Shown piece after piece: positions 52,900 to 61,668 of a stretch of 64,000 nt of DNA. The notes under the pieces are model-generated. The model had not been told where the DNA came from, ran no database searches, and saw nothing but the letters and a program-made list of their open reading frames with translations. Each line of letters begins with the position of its first letter. Positions within the stretch are counted from its first letter, which is position 1. The DNA lies in NCBI GenBank assembly GCA_963930775.1, contig OZ005693.1, forward strand, positions 8,554,006-8,618,005. Reading direction: 5' to 3'. Position numbers and translations under genes: made by a program. Origin of the DNA: Cliona cf. orientalis (Eukaryota; Porifera; Demospongiae; Clionaida; Clionaidae).

Positions 52900-53595
52900 T
52901 GCACCAACTAAAACTTATAAGGACAACAACACAACACTAACTGAATAATCACGTTAAGAGTAATGTAAGTAAGAACATAAATTACGTTTAAATGATGAAA
53001 CAGAGGCAGAAAGCATGACACTGGATGGAAGAGAGTTCCATAGCGATATGGTTTTAGGAAAGAAAGAATAAAGAAAAGAATTAGAGTGGGCAAATGGTTG
53101 AACATATTATATACTTGCATGGCTACTACGTGTACTGTAGGTAAGTTGACGTAGTGTCACAGTGGTTGGCATATCCGGAAAGTCAAAGAGTCCATTGATT
53201 AGGTTATAGAAATAGCTTAAATTAAGGTATTTTCTGCGGAGGGATAGCTCAGGCAGTAAGCTTTGATCTAGATTTTCTGAATAGCTGGAGTCCCAGCGTT
53301 TGCAGCACATTTTTAGTGCAAATTTCTGCACCGATTCCAGCTTGTGGATGTCTTTAATCAAGAATGGATCCCACACTTGTGTCGCATATTCCAAATGAGG
53401 TCTTACAAGTGAGGTGTAGAGTTGAAGTAGAGACGGGGTTGAAGACAAGCTATAGAACTGTCGATAAATAAGTCCAATAATCTTCCTAGCTTTGTTTGTA
53501 ACTTCATTAATGTGGGTGGACCATGTTAAGTCATCAGTGAGAATAACTCCAAGATATTTATTTATACTGATGGACCCTATCCAATGGCTGACCAC
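52900..53595 (-). mobile_element. Non-LTR retrotransposon (LINE) 3' remnant
   Basis: The minus-strand frame 53595-53107 encodes the region after the reverse-transcriptase active site of Jockey/CR1/L2-type elements: KYLGVILTDDLTWSTHI, ARKIIGLIYRQF, LYTSLVRPHLEYATQVWDP, and LESVQKFALKMCCKRW. Past a frame break, the terminal block with WNSLPSSV-like residues follows toward 52900. The catalytic palm is absent, so it is a 5'-truncated dead copy. It ends just upstream of the galectin gene. Confidence 0.85.
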
Positions 53596-53670
53596 ACAGT
53601 AGATGGCAAGAGTAAAATTAATAAATCTTGGTATTACGGACCGTTACGTACACGTACACGCACATAAATA

Positions 53671-53740
53671 GGCTGACGACCTTTACCCGTCAAACTAGAA
53701 CATTGCGCATGCGCAGCTTTGTGTGCCAGATCACGCGAGC
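53671..53740 (+). promoter_or_regulatory. Galectin upstream region with NRF-1-like site
   Basis: TGACGACCTTTACC (53674-53687) is followed by TTGCGCATGCGCAGC (53703-53717), which matches the palindromic NRF-1 consensus of animal promoters. The latter was copied with the galectin fragment at 47403. Position about 130-175 bases before the galectin ATG suits a proximal promoter. Function is inferred. Confidence 0.45.
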
Positions 53741-53849
53741 CACACCCCCAGGCTTACCTCTGGCTCTGCTCTGGCTCCAGCTACTAGCTATTAAAGTGCC
53801 TGCGAAGGAGTCTGCTGACAATCTGCCTTGTAAGAATTGAGACTAAAAG

Positions 53850-56800
53850 ATGACGGACCCCAGCGAAGTAAAGGTCAACGAGTTCACTGTGGGCACCACA
53901 GTTTTTCTCCGCTACAAAGCTGGCCGCGGGAGCCGAGTCCATGTGGACTTCTGCAGCGACAGGCAGGGCGAGATTCTCCTCCACTTCAACCCCCGCTACG
54001 ACCAGAACTGCCTTGTGCTCAACACGCGCAGAGCCGACGCTGGCTGGGAGCGAGAGGAGAGGCCACCGGGATTCCCTATCCAGACGGGTATATATTATAA
54101 TATAAAATCACTTCTCAGTATATTTAATATACATGTAGTATATGTATGTAGATCCGGGCCTAGTCCATATTAAATTTTTGAAATGCCTTACTAAATAGTG
54201 CAGACATAGCTGATCCCCCCCCCCCCCCCCCTCCCCCAACATTTTGGGTTTCTAGTAATTTGGGTCAAGGAAAGGGTACATTAGGCTACTCTTGAACAAA
54301 GTGTACTTGGCATGGATTAGGGGAGGAGGGTCTACAAGGTCATAATGATTTTGGCAGATGCTATATAGGAAGGGGGTGATGTTTAATAAGTGGCCTTTAC
54401 CTCGTCACAGTAGATATTAATTTTGTGCACAATGAATATTCATGCAGATAACCTTGTGTAATTAAAGGCACTGTGTCACGATATAAGGGCCGCGCTTACT
54501 ATTTTTAAAAACATTTGAAATCAACCGCAAAACGTGACGTGAGTGAACGTCACGCACGCGACCGCATGCCATGTACCACGCCCATAGCTATTGATCGAGC
54601 AAGCCCAGGGCACCTTATGATGGCAGCTAATCCTAAAAAAGAAGGCTAAACATAGAAAAGATAGGTAAATTAACCTTCTTGCTTCGTTTAGTATCACCGC
54701 GAAGTCGATTTCGCCGAGGGACGCGGCCGATCGCTTAGACCAGCCGGCCAGGCACGGGCGCCCAGAGCAAGTGGCGTGATCGCAACGTCACAAAACCGCA
54801 TCGCCCACGTTCTTGATTAAATATTGGGGATCCTCATCCGGCTTCCGTCACTAAAAATACGCTTATACCATGACACAGTTCCTTTAAGGAAATAGCTGGT
54901 GTCTGTTGTGTTTAGTGGTAGATTTCTGGAATCAGGGTGGATTTAATAGTAGTACCTTGGTTCCTTTACCTTACAATTCCAAACCAGACTCCCATGTAAA
55001 GTATAGGTGGATCAAACATCATAATAATTATTATAATAATGATTTAATTTAACGAATCACACACAGGTGAACCTCGGGGGGGGGGGGGGTGGGTGGGGGA
55101 GGGGATGGTGGTGGACTATTAATATAATCATCACTAGTCGATGTACACGCAATGAATATTCACCCAGGTCACCTTTTATAAGAAATTAAATTTTATGTAC
55201 CGTAGTATCCCGGGTAAGCGCGCATGGGCAACTTAAGCTTAAGTATAACTTGTAAATTAGGCCAGCATGAGCTCTTGCCCAGGACTGCTGACATTCACCC
55301 TTCTGAATGTGGCGGTACATGGGTGCTTACCAGGGAGTGGGTGCTTGCCCCGGGCACTACGGTATATGTAGCATACTCTTGTAGCAACTCACTGCATTAA
55401 GCCCTTCATATGCAAGAAGTTTTGCATACGATCTCGAAGTACACTAAGTACACTCGTGGTAGCTAAATAATACATTATGATCTTGTGACCAAACCTCACT
55501 CAGTGTCGGTGAGTGACCTTGTCAATGAGTATTGTGACAAACAATGTGTGCATGCTATCATTTAATCTAATGTGGCGTGATTACCATACTGGGAAGCTAT
55601 GTACATTGTGTAGTGGATACAATCACTGTACTCAAGGGGGATTCACAAAATATATACATGTAGCTGTTGGTCAGAAAGCATTGCATGGGGTCTTAGTACT
55701 ACAGTCTACAAGGTTAAAGGTATGGCTACACACTCTCTTAGTTCATGACCTTTCACTTGGGTGATATCAAGGTGTATCAATCTACTGTAGTTTGCCAGCT
55801 CATAGTGAGTTGATTTGCCTGCCCACCCCCTCCTTCCCTCCCTTCCCCTCTCCCTGTCAGTTGTAGACCCTTCAGGAAACCTGCTAACAGTAGCAGCGTC
55901 AATCTTCATTCTTAGTGGGGGGGGGGGGGGGGGGGGGGTACTTTTCCTCATTTCGATCGCTACCCTCTCTAGCCAACCATTTGTTTATTGTAATGAACCG
56001 TGGACTGAATGTACACAGCACATACACAATGTTATACATTTTTAGCCACATTTTAGTATATTTTGCAAACCTATGCATAAGATTATGTATACGTTCAAGA
56101 TTTCATTCCAGATTGCTCTGTAAGTTTAAATATCCAAACTATTCCATATGGCATAATAATAATATTATTGATCTCCTTATCATGCATTAGTTGCATCTTT
56201 AAATTATGTCTCGTGTGAAGCCTGATAGCTGGCCATGTTGAGACTGCTGCCCATTCAGAGGTGGGTGAATTTTAATACACAATGCCATTGATTATACTAT
56301 TTAAGTGATTGTGTGGTAAATGTATTGAGCAAACTTTCTGTTTGTGGCATCCATATTATTATTGGCAATGAAAACTGAAAGCAAAACTATTGTGGCTTTG
56401 TAAAAATAATCTGGCAGAGTTTTCTCAAGTTAATTTGATCCACTCATGATAAATAATTTTATGGCAGTCAGTTTTTGAACAGTCTAATTGTTGTTGGCAT
56501 AATAAACTATTCCCCGAGTCTCAAGATTTAGAACTTGAGAACTTCACTGTTATCAAGTGGCTACAAGAGTTATTAAAGCTCTCCATATTGACAGGAGTAT
56601 AAGGGCATTGGTTATGATGCACTGCTGTAGCTAAGTGCATAGCAATGATGTACACGTATATTGTCCACTCTCCAAGCCTAACAGTGTTTCGGACAGTGGG
56701 TGGTACGTATTCCCGCCCTGGGATGTTTCACCCGAGCTCAGCGCCGTGCATTATCGAGAGGTGTACTCAGCAGGCCACCGAACCTCAAGGAAAGCAAAAG

Positions 56801-59800
56801 GCAATCGAGATCTACCGTATAGCGGGAAATTTTCAAGGGAGAAAACTTTCGTGGATCGGTAGGAAAGGTGCATTTCGTGGAGAAAACTTTCGCGGAATGT
56901 TAAAACTGGTTGCATAATGGGTGTGGCATGCCTAGAATTTCGTGGAGAAAACTTTCGCGGATGGCTGAAAAATCGCGAAATTTATGAAAGTTTTCTCCCT
57001 CGAAAGTTTCCCACTATACGGTATTCTTTATCATGCCTGTCAATTATCTCGGGGTAGATGCGACGTTCGAATGGAGCGAGAACCTCACCATTGCATGCAG
57101 TAGTGAGTTCGAGCAGCTACTGTTGACCTGCATCGAGGGGTGTGAGTCTATGCAATAATAGGTTCAAAGTTCATGCTGCTTTCAACTGTGCACGCGCAGG
57201 TTAACATACATACCACAGGGATTCCCCCAGAACAGAATCCAGCTTAATGATATTCATAGGATTTTAATTAAGTTGTGGCTTTAAACTCCACCCATTTCTT
57301 TGATGTTTATCCAATTAGCCCAAAGTCAAACTGGGTGGGCCACCCTGATTCAGTTATACTGGGGGAAACACTGGTACCATGCACCAGTTAATGAGATAAT
57401 ACTGTTTAGATTAATTTTACTCTGAGCATGTGAGCTTACTATTAATAGCTCATGCATATTAGCCACATTATCCCATGATTGTGACATCAAACATACTTGT
57501 TATAATGATGAAAGGTATGCAATGGGTAGACATACACTGTATTACATGTATAATAATATGGTTTGAGTTTATTGGCCTATGGATCCCATTTGCCGATATG
57601 GCAAAGGGTTAGTGAATAATAATAATATTATGCATCATTAATGAAAATAAATTAATGATGATACCATGAATGAGTGATGAGATTGAATTACAACTGACAC
57701 AATTATATTGGAGGTGGCAGTCCTGTTCTGAAAGTTTTGTATATTGCTACAACTTTTTGCTTGATTTGTGCTATTCCTCTGTAGCTGGGGCAACCGTATT
57801 ATTTTGCTTGCATAATAATATCTTCTTGAAAGCATTTTTTATAGCTAACTGGACTGGCTTTAGGGCATAAATAGCTATTATGGGTGTGGCAATATTTGGG
57901 AAATTTATTACTAGACGAAGGAAATAATTGTAAGCAATGAAATACCTATAATCGGGCAAAATTAACCTAATTAGAGGAGCAGTGCTGGGAAGTATCTGAC
58001 ATATAGTGGTAACAACTGCTGCAATGGCAAGAAAGAACAAGTTCTTAGAAACTGCTTTTTTGACTTCAACGTTGCCTTCAAGTGTGTTTTTCTTCAAGAA
58101 CCTGTACGTTAGGATGCTAAAAAATACAGTAATGGTAGAACCTACGACGGCTGAGCCCAAAAGGGGAATGATAGTTACATGGTAGAAGAGAGCAGTGGTG
58201 ACAGTTCTGCAAAATCCATTATTATTAAAGATTTCAAACGGCTCGAAATAGGCTAGTATTCCAATAGTGCTAGACCCTGCCCAAGTTATCACTAGGGACA
58301 AGAAGAACACATACCACTTGAGTTTCTTTACTCCGTGCTTCAGAAACAAGTATACCATGATGGAGTAGAAAACAATTGCAGCGAATTTCTGAATACCAGC
58401 GATAATGACACAAGAATAGAATATTCGGCAGGAGACAAGTGAATTCTCCTTGTCAAGCGCCCTAGTAGAAAACGCAAGGTATTCGACAGTGTAGCCCAGC
58501 CAGTGGAACACTTCTGTTGCGAAGATGTTGACTAGAGCGACCCTCATTTGCCAGTTGATAACGTAAGTGAAAATTACCGCCACAAAACAGATGATAGAGA
58601 GAGTAACAGCGGGCAAAACCACGACTGCAAGCAAGCTGGCCTGAACCGCTGTGTTTGCAGCAACGTAAAGTTCAAAATCGACTTCAGAAAGATTGAATGC
58701 CATAATAATATTCCTTGATGTTGAAAGCACTGTGTTGCATAGTAATATATAAGCACTATTGATCAGATTCAATCAATCGATGGCTTCCTTGATATTGAAA
58801 GCACTGTGTTGCATAACATATAAGCACTATTGATCAGCAATTGATGGCTTTAATAGAATCTGGCATAGAAACCCTGACGGTGACGGTAAGAATTTATAGC
58901 CCATTTGCGCGAATAAAGCACACTTATTCTTAAGATGTCAGAGGAGCTATTATAGCCCATTTGCGCGAATAATAAAGCACACTTATTCTAAAGATGTCAG
59001 AGGAGCTATTGGAAAGCATCTCTTGTTATAATTAGCCCCCAAAAATTTAATGTACTATGCACTAAATATTGTAATATTCCACACATGTATACTGTAAAGC
59101 GATATTTTTCTGCGCGAGTTTTATTTATGCTAATTATGCGAGTCAAGCGGCAATTTGTTTGCATAAATATTATTGCGCCATAGTATGTTTATAATGCATG
59201 CAACGTTTAAACACACAACTTTCAAGAGCCCCGTTTTGACCAATTCACATAATTTTTTCACGCACAGAAAAAAATGTACCTTTACGGTCCCTTTAGTGTC
59301 CTGGGTAAGTATCCAACGGTGCTTAAACATAACTCACAATAATTTTGGCCCGCATGGGCGCTTACCTGGGATATTAAGCAACTGCTATGTTGACATAAAT
59401 CATGTGTATGGGTGCCTACCCAAGACACTACAGTCTACATGATTTTATATAATATTTTTATTGGATTATATTTATAATTTTTCATCTCTAGACAAGGATG
59501 TTCACGTGACCATCGTGGCAGAGAGTGATGGATTCTTGATCAACTATGATGGGCAGAGATTCTGCTACAAGTTCAGGCACCGCATGCCACTGGAGACCAT
59601 CCGCTCCATCAGAACTGACAATGGATTTGTCAAAGTTGGATACGTAAGTTATTATGCTTAAAATTATCCATTTTAGGGGGTTTACAGCATGTGTGGTTGC
59701 AATGTTTGTCATTACATGATTGATGTGTACTATCTGTGGTATGGGAACTATGTATACCTTACTATTGCACAGTTAGAGCTTATTGGAAATCATCCAAGGT

Positions 59801-60869
59801 ACTTACTTGGTATTGTTACTATGGTATGCCGATGCTCCAACATACAGGCACTGCACACTGATTGAATTACTGTGGGCTAGGGTAGCTCTGTTTTGTTAGT
59901 ATTTGAACATGACTTGGCTCCACTGGAGAATGGTCTCAGTGACATGTTGGTAATGGGTAAACACAAGAGCTCATCCACTAGGCTTGAGTACCACCCACTG
60001 GGCAACTATATACTGTACTCCAGTGGTTAGGTTATCTATCTAACCTTGACTCTTGGTAGCAAAATACTGGTGGAGCTAGAGCACAATAGGGCATGAGGTC
60101 TTATGGGTGGAGGGGTGGGAGGAAAGAGAGCATAATGTTGAGTTGGCAGAATTGACCTTAGCCTATATAATTTATGTAATTTTGATTTCTACGAAGGGGG
60201 ACATTGCTCTCAAGGTCCCAAAATTTGTTTACCCTATACCCAAATGAAGATAGCCTCTAATCACTTGGCACTACCTTGTATTAGCTATTAGCTATTGTAT
60301 GTGTCCTAGCTGATAGTGAATTATTATAGAGAAAAAAATCAGTAAAGGACAGCTGTCTGATTGTTGTATAGTCCCCAACATGTACTATAATAATAATAAA
60401 TCTAGAGTAATATTCAAATGTCCCACAGCATTACCATTTTGTTTTTTTTCTTGTATATGCACAGAGGATGACTGATTGCCAACCTGGAAAGAAGATCTAC
60501 ATCCAGGCTGATGCTCCGAGGTCAGGCCGCCTGGCCGTTGACTTGTACGGCAATGATGCTTGGGAACTTTCGAGGGAGGGCATGCCAGGAGTCTTCCGTG
60601 CAATTCATATCAACCCACGGTTCGATCAGAACTGTGTCGTGCGAAACTCGCACCAGAATGGTCGGTGGGAGCAGGAGGAGAGGGGAGGAGGGATGCCCAT
60701 CAGGCCTGGAGATAGATTCATCGTCTGCGTGACATTCCAGTCACACGGCTTCGAGATAGCCTTCAACGGGTGGCACTTTGCTACGTTCAGGTATCGCACG
60801 CAGTTCACCCCAACTACCACGATGATTCTCTCGATGATAGAACACGTCAACAGGATCAAGTACGCCTAG
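53850..60869 (+). CDS. Tandem-repeat galectin, three exons
   Basis: Exons 53850-54087, 59492-59643 and 60465-60869 join in phase to 264 residues. Carbohydrate domain 1 (about 8-130) has HFNPRYDQNCLVLNTR and GWEREERPPGFPIQTG, then FLINYDGQRFCYKFRHRMP. Domain 2 (about 135-264) has HINPRFDQNCVVRNS, GRWEQEERGGGMPIRPGDRF and FEIAFNGWHFATF. The H-NPR, V-N and W-E motifs of beta-galactoside binding are present in both. No signal peptide, as usual for galectins, which leave the cell by a non-classical route. Intron 1 is about 5.4 kb and houses MITEs and an antisense receptor gene. A polyadenylation signal AATAAA is at 61022. A broken copy of its 5' end lies at 47403. Confidence 0.9.
54213..54229 (+). 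repeat. C homopolymer in galectin intron 1
   Basis: A run of about 17 C; further G runs in this intron are at about 55077-55089 and 55916-55938. Confidence 0.85.
54462..54897. mobile_element. 436-bp TIR element bounded by TTAA
   Basis: Begins TTAAAGGCACTGTGTCACGA and ends TGACACAGTTCCTTTAA, an inverted repeat of about 25 bases. It starts and ends with TTAA, the target preference of piggyBac-type elements. The interior is CpG-rich and has no transposase frame. Confidence 0.75.
55198..55364. mobile_element. About 167-bp TIR element (TACCGTAGTATCCCGGG tips)
   Basis: Left TACCGTAGTATCCCGGGTAA, right TTGCCCCGGGCACTACGGTA. A related, more diverged element lies at 59295-59429. Confidence 0.7.
56813..57023. 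mobile_element. 211-bp palindromic MITE (TACCGTATAGC family), copy 2
   Basis: Starts TACCGTATAGCGGGAAATTT and ends TTTCCCACTATACGGTA. It is the same length as 10695-10905 and closely similar throughout, so the family was active fairly recently. Confidence 0.85.
57771..58703 (-). CDS. Seven-helix receptor-like protein, intronless, nested in galectin intron
   Basis: 310 residues from the ATG at 58703 (MAFNLSEVDFEL); an upstream in-frame ATG at 58772 would add 23. About seven hydrophobic segments can be placed: roughly 22-48, 54-80, 92-120, 130-155, 172-200, 225-250 and 260-285. The order hydrophobic core, basic loops (FLKKNTLEGNVEVKKAVSK) and a C-terminal TPIIAIYALKP that stands where rhodopsin-like receptors have NPxxY suggests a class A-like GPCR. 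The DRY motif is not evident after helix 3. Ligand unknown; I cannot assign a named family. It lies antisense within intron 1 of the galectin gene, and its upstream region has two tandem duplications. Confidence 0.65.
   Translation of the reverse strand: MAFNLSEVDFELYVAANTAVQASLLAVVVLPAVTLSIICFVAVIFTYVINWQMRVALVNIFATEVFHWLGYTVEYLAFSTRALDKENSLVSCRIFYSCVIIAGIQKFAAIVFYSIMVYLFLKHGVKKLKWYVFFLSLVITWAGSSTIGILAYFEPFEIFNNNGFCRTVTTALFYHVTIIPLLGSAVVGSTITVFFSILTYRFLKKNTLEGNVEVKKAVSKNLFFLAIAAVVTTICQILPSTAPLIRLILPDYRYFIAYNYFLRLVINFPNIATPIIAIYALKPVQLAIKNAFKKILLCKQNNTVAPATEE
58710..58860 (+). repeat. Tandem duplication upstream of the receptor gene
   Basis: TTGAAAGCACTGTGTTGCAT followed by ATATAAGCACTATTGATCAG occurs twice, at about 58718-58775 and 58794-58842. 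It covers the 5' UTR or core promoter of the minus-strand receptor, and possibly the upstream ATG. Confidence 0.8.
58897..59012 (+). repeat. Second tandem duplication upstream of the receptor gene
   Basis: TAGCCCATTTGCGCGAATAA, then AAGCACACTTATTC and AAGATGTCAGAGGAGCTATT, occurs twice in direct succession (about 58898-58953 and 58954-59011) with few differences. These are recent local duplications. Confidence 0.8.
59295..59429. mobile_element. Small inverted-repeat element in galectin intron 1
   Basis: AGTGTCCTGGGTAAGTATCC at the left and GGTGCCTACCCAAGACACT at the right are near complements. GCATGGGCGCTTACCTGGGA inside resembles the interior of 55198-55364. Confidence 0.55.
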
Positions 60870-61668
60870 GTTGAAGTTGGAAGGGATTTGAATTGGAACG
60901 AAACAAACAAAGAATTACTGACAAAGAATTTTGTATATTAGTTGAGTTTTTTAGGAAAGTTTATATTATTAGATGTTGTGTTCAGAATCTTAAGGAGTAC
61001 ATGTAGATAATATTATGCTGAAATAAAACCAAGATCTTGAGCCGGTAATGGTCGTCACGGTACAGGGAGCTTTCCTCTCGAAAGAAATTCACCCTATTAT
61101 TATGGCTCAGGTGGGCAGAGTGGGTATCATAATAATAATATATTATGTAGAGTATTTGACACATGTATGCACCATTAGAACTATGCTGCTACATGACATT
61201 TCATACTAATTAATTTTTTTTCAAATTGCTCTACTATAATAATTATAATAGATGGATGTAAAGTGGACACAATTGTCCCTGCAAATCTTGTTTGTGTACT
61301 TTTTGGTCCCGCCATCCCTGCTTCATCCTTCAATTTCATTGTTTTTGGTGTCATGATGATAATAAGGTGCTGAATCATACCGTGTAGACTGCATGAATGT
61401 ATTAGTGAGCTATAGATTTAGAAGCAACTGTACCATGCATTGTGCATAAACATTTAAGTCAAAACAGTTCCCTATATCAAACAACAGTTATTCCCAAAAC
61501 TAATAATTTATTAATTTTCTTACCAATTCTCACACAAGGACACGGCTGAAATAGCGTAAATCTATTCCTGCAATACGGTAAGTTCAAATTCAGTATAGAA
61601 CAATAGTTACTTAATGTATTGATTTTTTCCTTATTATCATAGGTAGGTCTTGGCAGGTCTAGAGCTGC
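60870..61668. other. Galectin 3' end and spacer
   Basis: Contains the galectin 3' UTR with AATAAA at 61022, a GGTAATGGTCGTCA motif at 61044, and a half-copy of the 39961-40284 foldback element at about 61285-61345. No gene was recognised from 61350 to 61668, although a 3' splice site (TTATTATCATAG) at about 61641 suggests a non-coding 5' exon of the next gene may lie here. Confidence 0.5.

Noticed and set aside
55815-56190. Frames running through the G tract at 55916
   Set aside because: Glycine or proline runs come from the homopolymer, and the text is intronic to the galectin gene.
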